NCBI GenBank assembly: GCA_934183355.1 | Contig: CAKPST010000019.1 | Location: forward strand, 1-34,025 | DNA: 34,025 nucleotides | Direction: 5' to 3' | Source: an uncultured Prevotella sp. | Lineage (GTDB): Bacteria; Bacteroidota; Bacteroidia; Bacteroidales; Bacteroidaceae | Shown here: positions 1 to 8,445 of the stretch, piece by piece | Numbering within the stretch: the stretch's first letter is position 1 | How the letters are laid out: every line of letters begins with the position of its first letter | Made by a program: the position numbers and the translations under genes | Notes under the pieces: generated by a model | Told to the model about the DNA's origin: nothing | The model's input: the letters and a program-made list of their open reading frames with translations, nothing else | Database searches by the model: none

Positions 1-20
1 ATACAGCATAGACCAACCAT

Positions 21-64
21 AATGGGGGGGGGGAATTTTTCAGGTTCCTCCTCCCCCATTTTCA
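21..64 (+). terminator. terminator-like hairpin with a G10 run
   Basis: AATGGGGG at 21-28 pairs with CCCCCATT at 53-60, followed by a short T run. Ten G in a row lie at 24-33. It probably ends a gene lying to the left of the window. The rest of 65-177 shows no clear gene or a good promoter match. Confidence 0.5.
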
Positions 65-177
65 CAAAAGACAGCAAGGATAATTCATTGTAATAACCAG
101 AGCATCAAGCCACAGAACCTGAATAGTGAAACGTAAACACAATTAGTAAATAACAACTTAAATAACCAATAAAAGAA

Positions 178-366
178 ATGAGTCACTATTCGTCGAGAAA
201 ATCAAACAAAAACAAGCACTACAAAGATGACGCGGATAGATTCCGCGAAGAGAGCTTAAGAGCAATTCGTCGCCGCAAAGTATTGCCAAAATATCTGTTC
301 TGGATATTGTCGGCAGTGGCAGCCATCATTGTCGCAACGGCAATAGCACTCTGCTTTGTCGAATAA
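178..366 (+). CDS. small single-pass membrane protein, unknown function
   Basis: A 62-residue protein. The first 36 residues are strongly charged and rich in Ser, Lys and Arg (a basic stretch RAIRRRK just before the membrane segment), followed by one hydrophobic helix at about residues 37-59 and almost no tail, so the charged part is predicted to face the cytoplasm. It is followed at 411-467 by a terminator, so it forms its own short unit. No family is recognised. It is supported as a real gene by its compact fit between an AT-rich leader and a terminator and by the sensible protein composition; the opposite-strand reading at 219-404 is a shadow. Confidence 0.65.
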   Translation: MSHYSSRKSNKNKHYKDDADRFREESLRAIRRRKVLPKYLFWILSAVAAIIVATAIALCFVE

Positions 367-410
367 AAATGGGTAGTAGATTTACTATTAAAGATTATCA
401 CCACTTATAT

Positions 411-467
411 ATCCCCTTCCTTCATAAGCTAAGCGCATGGAGGAAGGGGATAATTATATATTTTTAG
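411..467 (+). terminator. rho-independent terminator after the small membrane protein gene
   Basis: ATCCCCTTCCT at 411-421 pairs perfectly with AGGAAGGGGAT at 441-451, followed by an AT-rich stretch with a T run to 465. Confidence 0.75.
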
Positions 468-476
468 CTGAAAAAC

Positions 477-507
477 TTGCCATTATTAAAAGATTTTCTT
501 AGTTTTG
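477..507 (+). promoter_or_regulatory. Bacteroidetes-type promoter of the GH84 gene
   Basis: TTG at 477-479, a 20-base spacer, then TAGTTTTG at 500-507, matching the TAnnTTTG box. The predicted transcript starts near 511, leaving a leader of about 33 bases before the ATG at 544. Confidence 0.7.
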
Positions 508-543
508 CAGAAATATTACTAAAACAAACCAAAACATATACAA

Positions 544-3102
544 ATGATTAACAGCAGATTTTTACTCTCAGCCCTTTTTGCAGCAGCATGCTGCTCTACA
601 GCTATGGCACAGGACGACGGTTTCGACCTCAGCTCACAGCGTGGCGAAAAGCAGGACGTGAACATGGTGCCTGGAAAGAAGGTAGACCACCACGGCATCA
701 TCGTCAACCCTACTCCACACAACTTCTCTATCGACACCAGTATGTCGATTGACCTCACAAAGGGTGTCAACATAATCGACCGACAGAAGAAATTCGCCAA
801 CGACATAGCTTTCCTAAAGCAGGACAAGAAGGGTATAAAGATGACTATCGACTTCGGAACTAAGGCTGCACAGAAGGCTGGACTGAAGAAAATGGTGTCG
901 GGAGCCTACCTGCTCACTGCCAATAAGGACGGCATCAACATCGTGGGCTATGACGAGCGCGGAGCTTTCTACGCATTGCAGACTATGCGCCAGATAATAG
1001 CCTCGCCTGCTGCTGGCGGCAACATGCCATACACTACATGCAACGACTATCCCGACCTGCCATTGCGTGGTGTGGTAGAGGGATTCTATGGCGAACCATG
1101 GTCGCATGAGGTGAGACTCTCGCTCATCGAATATTATGGACGCAACAAGCTCAACGAATATGTATATGGTCCTAAGGACGACCCATTCCATAGCTCACCA
1201 AACTGGCGCAAGCCTTATCCTGCCGACCAGGCACGCAACATACATGAACTCGTGGAGGCTTGCAACCGCAACCGCGTAGACTTTGTATGGGCTATACACC
1301 CGGGCAAAGACATCAAGTGGAACGAGGAAGACTATCAGAACCTCGTGAACAAGTTCAACCACATGTATGACCTTGGTGTGCGTTCGTTTGCTATACACTT
1401 CGACGACATTGAGGGTGAAGGAACCGACTCTAACAAGCAAGTGGATCTGCTCAACCGACTCACCAAGGAGTTTGTGAAGACGAAGGGCGACGTAGCTCCA
1501 CTCGTAGTATGTCCTACCGACTACTCACAGCTATGGGCAAGCCCCAAGGAAGACGGACAGCTCGCAATATACGGCAAGCGACTCGACCCATCTATCAATG
1601 TGTTCTGGACTGGTGCTGTGGTGTGCTCGGACCTCGACAAGGCTACTCTCGACTTCGTAGACTCGCGCATCAAGCGCCCTGCTTACTACTGGTGGAACTT
1701 CCCTGTGACCGACTATGCACGCCATATCATCATGCAGGGTCCTACCTACGGTCTTGAGAACGACATCACCGACGAGATGACATGCGGCGTATTGTCAAAC
1801 CCAATGGAGCATGGCGAGGCTTCGAAGCTCGCTCTCTATGGTGTGGCAGACTACAACTGGAACGTGAAGGACTATAACGCTATAGACAACTGGGAACGTG
1901 CTCTCGTTGACCTCACACCAGAGGCTCATGACGCCTACCGCACCTTCGCCATCCACTCATGCGACACCGAGACTGGCTACCGTCGTGCTGAGTCGTGGGA
2001 GACACGCACATTCGGACTCGCCGACTATAGCGACGCCAAGGCTGCTGCCCTGAAGGCTGAGTTCGACCGCGTGGAGAAGGCTCCAGACACTATGGAACGC
2101 GACTGCAAGAACCCGCTACTCATGAAGGAACTGCGTCCGTGGCTTGTTGAGTTTAAGAAGTTGGGCAAGCGATGCAACACCACTCTCGACCTGATGAAGG
2201 AGTTCCGCAGTGGCGACTACACCGCATTCTGGAACAACTATCTGCGCAACCGCATGACCAATGCTGACCTCACTGCTTATCAGGCACACAAGTCGGGCAC
2301 CATGAAGCTGCAGCCGTTCTACGAGAATGGCATGGACGACATGGCTGTAGAATTCTTCCAGAAGATAGCCGGCAAGACTCCGGCATTCTACAACGCTGTG
2401 GGAACATACGCCACTCTGCACACAACACAGAGCAAACTGATGCTCGACGGCGACCAAAAGACATTCTATCACTCGGGCAACAGCCAGAACACTGGCGACT
2501 GGATTGGTCTGGATCTAGGCACTGTGCGCCCCGTTAGAGAGGTGAGCATCATACAGGGACGCAACTCTGTGGACGATGTAGACTACTTCGACAACACCAT
2601 ACTTGAGGCTTCTGCCGACGGCAAGACATGGACAGCACTGACAGGCGAGTTGCCTAAGACATACGAAATCAACTGGAAGGGTGAACCCGTACAGGCACGC
2701 TATGTACGTATGCGCAAGTTGCAGAGCGAGAAAAAGAGTTGGTGCGCTGTTCGCGAGTTTGTTGTAAATCCTACAACTCCAGAGAGTCTGCCATTCAAGG
2801 TGGAGGCTAAAAACGTGAACGCTTCAATGCCGGCTTTCGATGAGAATCCAGTCACATCATTCAACAATGTGGGCAAACTGGCATTTGGCATTCCTGCTGG
2901 CACCGTGAGCTACACATTGCTCACCGACAAGGCTAAGGCTACAGGCAACATCATGTTCAACCAGTACAACAAGAAGGGCAAGCTCATTTCGTCGACACCT
3001 GTTGACAACTCACTCATGAGCGTGAACATTGACAAGAAGGCTGTGAAGGCAGAAATCGAAGGCACAATAGAAGTATTTGAGATTATACCTAACAAACAGT
3101 AA
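544..3102 (+). CDS. secreted GH84 beta-N-acetylglucosaminidase (O-GlcNAcase/NagJ family)
   Basis: An 852-residue exported glycosidase that should remove terminal beta-linked GlcNAc from glycoproteins or glycans in the periplasm or at the cell surface. A signal peptide occupies residues 1-22, with likely cleavage after AMA. Residues about 30-165 resemble the GH20b-like N-terminal domain. The GH84 catalytic barrel starts at RGVVEGFYGEPW (about 175-186). The paired catalytic acids are D287 and D288 in HFDDIEGEG, equivalent to the Asp pair used in substrate-assisted catalysis by the Bacteroides enzyme. Residues about 640-765 look like an F5/8 type C (discoidin) carbohydrate-binding domain with the YVRMRK strand. 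The architecture and length fit Bacteroides-type GH84 enzymes. It stands alone, with its own promoter and terminator, and not in a SusC/SusD locus. Confidence 0.95.
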   Translation: MINSRFLLSALFAAACCSTAMAQDDGFDLSSQRGEKQDVNMVPGKKVDHHGIIVNPTPHNFSIDTSMSIDLTKGVNIIDRQKKFANDIAFLKQDKKGIKMTIDFGTKAAQKAGLKKMVSGAYLLTANKDGINIVGYDERGAFYALQTMRQIIASPAAGGNMPYTTCNDYPDLPLRGVVEGFYGEPWSHEVRLSLIEYYGRNKLNEYVYGPKDDPFHSSPNWRKPYPADQARNIHELVEACNRNRVDFVWAIHPGKDIKWNEEDYQNLVNKFNHMYDLGVRSFAIHFDDIEGEGTDSNKQVDLLNRLTKEFVKTKGDVAPLVVCPTDYSQLWASPKEDGQLAIYGKRLDPSINVFWTGAVVCSDLDKATLDFVDSRIKRPAYYWWNFPVTDYARHIIMQGPTYGLENDITDEMTCGVLSNPMEHGEASKLALYGVADYNWNVKDYNAIDNWERALVDLTPEAHDAYRTFAIHSCDTETGYRRAESWETRTFGLADYSDAKAAALKAEFDRVEKAPDTMERDCKNPLLMKELRPWLVEFKKLGKRCNTTLDLMKEFRSGDYTAFWNNYLRNRMTNADLTAYQAHKSGTMKLQPFYENGMDDMAVEFFQKIAGKTPAFYNAVGTYATLHTTQSKLMLDGDQKTFYHSGNSQNTGDWIGLDLGTVRPVREVSIIQGRNSVDDVDYFDNTILEASADGKTWTALTGELPKTYEINWKGEPVQARYVRMRKLQSEKKSWCAVREFVVNPTTPESLPFKVEAKNVNASMPAFDENPVTSFNNVGKLAFGIPAGTVSYTLLTDKAKATGNIMFNQYNKKGKLISSTPVDNSLMSVNIDKKAVKAEIEGTIEVFEIIPNKQ

Positions 3103-3114
3103 GAAATCATAACC

Positions 3115-3150
3115 ATAAGAGGGTGTGGCATACGTGCCATGCCCTCTTAT
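3115..3150 (+). terminator. terminator after the GH84 gene
   Basis: A 16-base stem (3115-3130 with 3135-3150, two G-U pairs) closes a TACG tetraloop just after the stop codon. The T tract is weak. Confidence 0.7.
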
Positions 3151-3206
3151 AGTATATACCAGAAAGACATCCTTATTATAATAAACTATAAAAACAGAGC
3201 AAAACA

Positions 3207-3238
3207 TTTGCGTATATTTATCTTTTAATGTACATTTG
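3207..3238 (+). promoter_or_regulatory. promoter for the 3265-4846 gene pair
   Basis: TTTG at 3207-3210, 20 bases, then TACATTTG at 3231-3238. The predicted start of transcription near 3242 leaves only about 11 bases before the ATG at 3253 but about 23 before the ATG at 3265, which favours the second start. Confidence 0.75.
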
Positions 3239-3264
3239 TATACTTATAACAAATGTATATTTTT

Positions 3265-3894
3265 ATGGAATACTTTGCACTTTCAATAATCATAATATCA
3301 TTAATATGCTATTATGCCATACTGCGCAAACGCCGCGATGTGGCTAATACTGATACAGCCGACAAAGAAACAGATATTGAAGAAAACGATACACAAAAAA
3401 GCAACGACAAACTAACAGACGACGACTCAACAGATTCTACCCCAGACTTCACAGGCATGAAGCCACACGAATTGAGCAAGGCTCTGCTGCGCGAACTCAA
3501 CTGCAAGGTGGTGGAGGACGAGGATGACAAGGACCGCATGGGCTTTTCGTTTCAGGGTGAGACATTCTGCCTAATAGCCTCGAACGACTGTCTGCTTGTC
3601 ACCGTATACGACTTCTCGTGGGGCAGCGTAAGTCTTGACGATCTCGACGAGGTGTCAAGACTGCGCAAGACGATAAACAACATCAACTTCCGTTTCGGTG
3701 GACTATGTGTGATATACACTATGGACACCGACCACAACAAAATGGTGGTGCACACCAAACGACAGTTCTTGCTGACTCCAGAAATACCAAACATAGTGGA
3801 ATATATGACCGCTATGCTGACAGGATTCTTTGATGTGCAACGTGCGCTGACACACGAACTCGACCTACTAAGAATGGGAAAGACGGAAGAATAA
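3265..3894 (+). CDS. membrane-anchored protein with a YbjN-like C-terminal domain, unknown function
   Basis: About 209 residues from the chosen start; an in-frame ATG at 3253 would add four residues. A single hydrophobic helix sits at residues about 2-20, followed by basic residues (RKRRD), then a low-complexity acidic linker rich in Asp, Thr, Ser and Glu to about residue 60. The remainder is a folded mixed alpha/beta domain with the pattern MGFSFQGETFCLIASNDCLLVTVYD, which resembles the YbjN or secretion-chaperone-like fold found in many Bacteroidales proteins. That likeness is by eye and is tentative. It probably shares a transcript with the next gene, 64 bases downstream. No enzymatic motif is seen. 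Confidence 0.75.
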   Translation: MEYFALSIIIISLICYYAILRKRRDVANTDTADKETDIEENDTQKSNDKLTDDDSTDSTPDFTGMKPHELSKALLRELNCKVVEDEDDKDRMGFSFQGETFCLIASNDCLLVTVYDFSWGSVSLDDLDEVSRLRKTINNINFRFGGLCVIYTMDTDHNKMVVHTKRQFLLTPEIPNIVEYMTAMLTGFFDVQRALTHELDLLRMGKTEE

Positions 3895-3958
3895 GACAGC
3901 ACGCACGACGACAATAAAAATAGAACAACACAGTTACTTAATGATTCTTTTTACGCAT

Positions 3959-4846
3959 ATGGAACAGGATTTGACTTTTTTTGACGCAACTGGACTCACG
4001 TCCACATCTGCCAACCACATTGCCAACCTTGCCAAGGAATATGTTCAGGCACAGACTCAGGAACTTGAGAATGCAGAGTTCTACAACAGCTATCTCACCA
4101 TCATAGGCTCTGACAAAGAGCAGCGTGTGCAACACGGATGGAACAAAGGACAGATAGACGGCATTGCCGACCGACTGCGCCGTATAGGTCTCGCCAACTC
4201 GCTCATAGCATGGCTGCGTGAGGCTATCAAGACGCGCACACAAATGCTCAAGGATGTTCATGACATGTATCTCGGCGACTACTGCTTGCAGAAAAAACTG
4301 ACAATGCCGGTGCGACCGACGAAGGATGCTTCGATGACACGCGAAGAGTATTTGGCAACGATGTCGATAAAGGACCGCGCCCGCATACTCTCGCTTGAGG
4401 CGAAGGCTGCTGCATTCGGCAAGTTTATACACCCTGACGGTCATCTGTCGGATGCCCGCAAGGAATACATGCGCATAATGTGTCAGGAGGCGGAGATTGA
4501 TGGAAGCGGACGCGACACACTGCTGTACAGATATGAACCAAGCGTGAAACTCGACGAACTGGAGGGCTGCTTCTTTGCTCTACAGGCTGAATACCGCAAG
4601 GCTCAGGCTGAACTGAATGGCTACAACCACCAGATAGACGAAGCTCTGCGTGAGGACGAGGAGCGCAAACAGGGCGAATACAATGTGAAGAATGCCGACT
4701 ATCTTGTGGAGATGGCTAAACTCGAAAAGGAGTTCAGCGAATACAAGGACCAGGAACAACGCCGACTGTCAAGACTGAAGATTACTATCCCTAATGATTT
4801 GCGTGAGATTTACAACACTGTGGCAAATCTCGGAAAGGAAGAATAA
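3959..4846 (+). CDS. conserved-looking hypothetical protein with a coiled-coil C-terminal part
   Basis: About 295 residues from the ATG at 3959; an in-frame ATG at 3941 would add MILFTH, which looks unnatural, so the second start is preferred. The protein is soluble with no signal peptide or membrane segment. It is almost wholly helical, rich in Glu, Lys, Arg and Ala, and residues about 195-275 have the charge pattern of a coiled coil (LDELEGCFFALQAEYRKAQAEL and beyond). I do not recognise the family. It follows the YbjN-like membrane protein at a short distance on the same strand, so the two probably act together. Possible roles such as an adaptor or scaffold are only inference. Confidence 0.75.
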   Translation: MEQDLTFFDATGLTSTSANHIANLAKEYVQAQTQELENAEFYNSYLTIIGSDKEQRVQHGWNKGQIDGIADRLRRIGLANSLIAWLREAIKTRTQMLKDVHDMYLGDYCLQKKLTMPVRPTKDASMTREEYLATMSIKDRARILSLEAKAAAFGKFIHPDGHLSDARKEYMRIMCQEAEIDGSGRDTLLYRYEPSVKLDELEGCFFALQAEYRKAQAELNGYNHQIDEALREDEERKQGEYNVKNADYLVEMAKLEKEFSEYKDQEQRRLSRLKITIPNDLREIYNTVANLGKEE

Positions 4847-5168
4847 ATAATACAACACATACGGCTTGCAAGTAACTGAAGACTGAACGCCTGTCGGGAA
4901 ACTTCAGCGCATGCACCATCTGCGGTGTCGACTTTATAACAATAATATTTAAGGAAACGAATATAGCAAAGCAAACAAAACATTTCGCACGTGCAGCGAC
5001 TTTAGGCAAAACCAACTTTTATTATTAATGGTGGAGCTAAACTGATCTTGATTTTGAATAAGCTGGCGTGCGGTTCTCGCTTTTGGTATGGCTATTGACT
5101 TTTGTGACACTGCAACAACGGTGCAGCTTGCAAGCCTCCTTTTTAAGACATAATAACAATTTTATTTT
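4847..5168. other. long intergenic stretch between convergent genes; possible structured RNA
   Basis: No credible reading frame is seen. GGCTTGCAAG at 4863-4872 is the reverse complement of CTTGCAAGCC at 5127-5136, so the two ends could pair over about 270 bases; the right copy is followed by a T run at 5139-5144. A smaller hairpin, CTGCA with TGCAG, lies just before the right copy. No known RNA family could be assigned and no good promoter lies before 4863. Confidence 0.35.
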
Positions 5169-5236
5169 AGACATAAGAACATAAGAACATGTTTTCTTGT
5201 TCTTATGTCTAAACAATAAAAAACATGTTCTTATGT
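5169..5236. repeat. two interleaved inverted repeats (terminator region of convergent genes)
   Basis: A 13-base arm at 5169-5181 pairs perfectly with 5198-5210. A second, 17-base arm at 5179-5195 pairs perfectly with 5220-5236. The order is A, B, A', B', so the two stems are crossed and cannot form as simple nested hairpins. The core ATAAGAAC is also repeated in tandem at 5173-5188. It lies just beyond the stop of the POT transporter gene and may end transcription from either side, although no strong T tract follows. Confidence 0.7.
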
Positions 5237-5251
5237 ATTGTGCTTATATTC

Positions 5252-6778
5252 TTAGCTAACCTTGTTCAACTTCTTGATAATAGAGAAGATGAACAATGCT
5301 GACACGAGGCAGATGCCTGCCAATACGCCCCAGATAGTAACGAGGTTGAAGTTGGCACCCCACATGATGCCCGGCACCATAACAAGCTGGTTGCCGATGG
5401 CTGTAGCGCCAAACCAAAGACCCATCATCAAACCTGCATACTTAGGAGGTGCCACCTTAGACACGAATGAGATGCCAATCGGCGAGAGCAACAACTCAGC
5501 GAAGGTGAGGATGAGATAGGTAGAAATGAGGAGGTTAGGACTAACACGAGGACCCTCTGTAGCTGCTACACCCTGTGTCAAAGGAAGCTCAAGACCCATA
5601 GAACCTACTGCCATCCAGATGAAACCAAGAGCAGCAACGAGCATACCCAAACCAATCTTCTCAGGAGATGTAGGCTCCTTGCCAATCTTGTTGAGCCAAG
5701 AGAACAATGCCACGCTCACCGGAGTCAATGCTACTACATAGCAAGGATTGAACTGCTGGAAGATAGGAGCCTTAACATCAACAGCACCCTCAAGACCATT
5801 GTACTTGAAGAAGAGGAAGGCAATAGCTGCAACGATAACAGCCAATGAGATGCCCTTGCCCTTGCCAGTCTTGCTCTGAGCAACACCAAAAGAGCCATAA
5901 ACCACAAAGATACAAGCAACAAGGTTGGTAACGTCAAACGCCATAGCCTGCAAGCCCTCAGCTGTAGTATTGGTGTAGTCGCGTGCAAAGAGAGTCAGAG
6001 TGTTGCCATTCTGGTGGAATGCCATCCAGAAGAAGATAACTACTGCGAACACAAGGCAAAGGCAAATGATGCGCTCCTTGGTCTCAGCAGGAGAAAGCTC
6101 GGGAGCAGCCGACTTGGCTGAGCCTGCCGACTTCTGCTTGGTCTCGCTTGCGAGTACATGCTTGTAGGTGAAACCAAAGATATAGTAGATGGCGATACTT
6201 ACAATGAGCGAGATACATGCAACGGCAAAGGCGAAGTGATAAGAATCCTCAGCCGACACACCAAGGCTAGTCTGTGCCCACTCCATAATCTTGATAGCAG
6301 CAGTAGGTGCGAACATAGCACCGATATTGATAGCCATATAGAAAAGTGAGAAACCAGAGTCGCGCTTGTCGGCAAACTCAGGACCGTCATACAGACGACC
6401 TACCATCACCTGCAAGTTACCCTTGAACAAACCAGTTCCCAAAGCGATGAGGATGAGCGACAAGCCCATAGCTGCAACAGCAACAGTGTCCTTGCCAAGA
6501 GGCAATGAAAGCACCAGATAGCCTATAAACATGATGAAGATACCTGTGGTAACCATACGTCCAAAGCCGAACTTGTCGGCAGCGATACCACCGATAATCG
6601 GAAGGAAATAGACCATCATAAGGAATGTTGAATAGATTGTACTTGCTATACCGGTCTCAAAACCGAAATTAGCCTGCAAGTAAAGCAAGAACACAGCAAG
6701 CATGGTGTAATAACCAAAGCGCTCACCGGTGTTGGCCAAGGCAAGTGCCCATAGACCTTTAGGTTGATTTTCGAACAT
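5252..6778 (-). CDS. POT/PTR family proton-coupled oligopeptide transporter
   Basis: A 508-residue inner-membrane protein with about 12-14 hydrophobic helices, expected to import di- and tripeptides with protons. The first helix carries GERFGYYTM (E19, R20, Y23, Y24), the family's ExxERFxYY motif, but the first Glu of the motif is Asn16 here. The second POT signature lies around residues 130-165 (FSLFYMAINIGAMFAP). A hydrophilic loop near 215-233, rich in Ser and Ala, splits the two halves. Length is normal for the bacterial family. A good promoter sits at 6838-6869 and the gene is a single unit, divergent from the PepSY gene. Peptide import suits a bacterium that ferments amino acids, like the histidine pathway later in this window. 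Confidence 0.93.
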   Translation of the reverse strand: MFENQPKGLWALALANTGERFGYYTMLAVFLLYLQANFGFETGIASTIYSTFLMMVYFLPIIGGIAADKFGFGRMVTTGIFIMFIGYLVLSLPLGKDTVAVAAMGLSLILIALGTGLFKGNLQVMVGRLYDGPEFADKRDSGFSLFYMAINIGAMFAPTAAIKIMEWAQTSLGVSAEDSYHFAFAVACISLIVSIAIYYIFGFTYKHVLASETKQKSAGSAKSAAPELSPAETKERIICLCLVFAVVIFFWMAFHQNGNTLTLFARDYTNTTAEGLQAMAFDVTNLVACIFVVYGSFGVAQSKTGKGKGISLAVIVAAIAFLFFKYNGLEGAVDVKAPIFQQFNPCYVVALTPVSVALFSWLNKIGKEPTSPEKIGLGMLVAALGFIWMAVGSMGLELPLTQGVAATEGPRVSPNLLISTYLILTFAELLLSPIGISFVSKVAPPKYAGLMMGLWFGATAIGNQLVMVPGIMWGANFNLVTIWGVLAGICLVSALFIFSIIKKLNKVS

Positions 6779-6837
6779 AAAATTAAAATTGATTATTGTT
6801 TTTACTGATTAAATAACGCCATTTTAACTGAATTGTA

Positions 6838-6869
6838 CAAAATTAATAACAAAAATTCAAATTACCAAA
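6838..6869 (-). promoter_or_regulatory. promoter of the POT transporter gene
   Basis: On the minus strand, TTTG (6869-6866), 20 bases, then TAATTTTG (6845-6838). The predicted start near 6834 gives a leader of about 55 bases before the ATG at 6778. Confidence 0.75.
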
Positions 6870-6891
6870 CAAATAACTGGTTTTAATTGAT

Positions 6892-6899
6892 TAACTTTG
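6892..6899 (+). promoter_or_regulatory. TAACTTTG -7 box touching the start of the PepSY gene
   Basis: A perfect TAnnTTTG match ends only 5 bases before the ATG at 6904, so transcription would begin at or next to the start codon. No clear TTTG is seen 19-20 bases upstream, so it is weaker than the other promoters here. Confidence 0.5.
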
Positions 6900-6903
6900 T
6901 ATT

Positions 6904-8427
6904 ATGAAAAAACTATCAATCAGGAAACATCACAAATGGTTTGGCATTATCATGAGCTTCTTTATCATCATGTTTTGTCTGTCGGGCTTGTTGCTCAACC
7001 ATCGCAATCTTATCAACAATAAAAACGTGAGTCGCAGATGGCTGCCTTCACGTTATGAGTTTAACAACTGGAACGGGGGACTGCTACGCGGCACCCACCG
7101 GCTTGTTGACGGCTATGTCGTGGTATATGGTTCAAATGGCATGTTCCTCACCGACTCCACCGCATACTCGTTTGCCGACTTCAACGATGGGTTGCCCATT
7201 GGCACCGACTTCCGCCAAATTAGAAACATGGCTATCACTCGACATATAAAGAACGGCGAAAAGCGTGTAGCTATGTTTGCAGTATCACCATTCGCACTAT
7301 ATCGTTATGCTGTGCACGGCACATGGCACACTATAAAACTGCCACTTAACGACGACGAACGACTGACAGACATCACTGCCCACAACGACACACTCGTGGT
7401 GATGAGCCGTTCGCGAATATATATTGGACTGCCGCCATACAGCTCATTTCGTAGCATCAGTCTTGCACCATCCGCCCTATCAGATGGTAAGGCGACATCA
7501 TTCCGCACTGTATGGATGCTGCATAGTGGCGAACTGTTTGGAACAACGGGCAAATTAGTAGTCGACCTTATAGCCATTGTACTTTTGTTGATATGCGTGT
7601 CGGGATTGGTATTCTGGATTGGTAAAAAGACACGACCATCAAAAGAAAATATGAAACTGAAGGCACGCATCCTAAAGACATCTCTGTCGTGGCACGACAG
7701 AGTGGGACGCTACACCATTATACTAACATTATTTATATGCTTCACTGGTTGGCTACTACGACCACCTATGATGATTCCGCTTGCCATGACACGCATCCCC
7801 ACTCTGCCAGGCACAACGCTACACAGCGACAATGCTTGGCACGACAAGTTGCGATTGATTAGACACGACGACAAGATGGGCGACTGGCTCATTTCTACAT
7901 CAGAAGGATTCTATTCGCTGGGAACAAGCATTGAAAAACCATCCATACCACAATACATTGCCAACACACCGCCAGTGAGTGTGATGGGACTTAATGTGTG
8001 GCAGAAGGACAAAGATGGCTATTGGCTGTGCGGTTCGTTTAGCGGAATGTTCAGATGGGACAGACAACACAGCGTCTCTACTGACTTCTTCACTGGAAAA
8101 GAGGCTCTGAAGAAAGCCGGAGCACCGTTCGGCAAGAAGGCAATAACAGGATATAGCAACGACTTCGTTACAAAAACAACAGTAAACCGCAATACCCACA
8201 CCACTCATACGCACGTAGTGACCGAATACTACGATGGAACAAAGTCTATAAGACAGCCTGAATGGATGAACAATCTACCCATGTCGTTATGGAATGTAGC
8301 CTTAGAAGTGCATAGCGGACGCATCTTCATAGGCAACATTGCCACCTACCTGTTTGTCTTAATAATGGGTATGGCTGCGATATGGAGTCTGTGGACGGGA
8401 TATAAAATAAGGGGAAAACGCAAATAA
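6904..8427 (+). CDS. PepSY-associated transmembrane protein
   Basis: A 507-residue inner-membrane protein of the PepSY_TM type. It opens with RKHHKWFGIIMSFFIIMFCLSGLLL, the typical basic HKWFG start and first helix (residues about 12-32). Three further helices lie at about 218-238, 272-292 and 475-497. The two large hydrophilic loops (about 33-215 and 293-470) would face the periplasm. Family members often accompany iron or siderophore uptake systems and some have ferric reductase activity, but no such genes are adjacent here, so the substrate is unknown. The last codons and stop lie inside a bidirectional terminator stem. The in-frame ATG at residue 17 falls inside the first helix, so the given start is preferred. 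Confidence 0.85.
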   Translation: MKKLSIRKHHKWFGIIMSFFIIMFCLSGLLLNHRNLINNKNVSRRWLPSRYEFNNWNGGLLRGTHRLVDGYVVVYGSNGMFLTDSTAYSFADFNDGLPIGTDFRQIRNMAITRHIKNGEKRVAMFAVSPFALYRYAVHGTWHTIKLPLNDDERLTDITAHNDTLVVMSRSRIYIGLPPYSSFRSISLAPSALSDGKATSFRTVWMLHSGELFGTTGKLVVDLIAIVLLLICVSGLVFWIGKKTRPSKENMKLKARILKTSLSWHDRVGRYTIILTLFICFTGWLLRPPMMIPLAMTRIPTLPGTTLHSDNAWHDKLRLIRHDDKMGDWLISTSEGFYSLGTSIEKPSIPQYIANTPPVSVMGLNVWQKDKDGYWLCGSFSGMFRWDRQHSVSTDFFTGKEALKKAGAPFGKKAITGYSNDFVTKTTVNRNTHTTHTHVVTEYYDGTKSIRQPEWMNNLPMSLWNVALEVHSGRIFIGNIATYLFVLIMGMAAIWSLWTGYKIRGKRK

Positions 8428-8443
8428 AATTTGCGTTTTCCCC
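8411..8443. terminator. bidirectional terminator between convergent genes
   Basis: A perfect 14-base stem (8411-8424 with 8430-8443) with a 5-base loop. It overlaps the stop codon of the PepSY gene and ends 2 bases before the end of the outer-membrane protein gene, so both genes share one very compact terminator. Confidence 0.85.
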
Positions 8444-8445
8444 TG

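Noticed and set aside
4847..5168. tmRNA, SRP RNA, RNase P RNA or a known riboswitch
   Set aside because: None of their conserved core sequences could be found by eye in this stretch.
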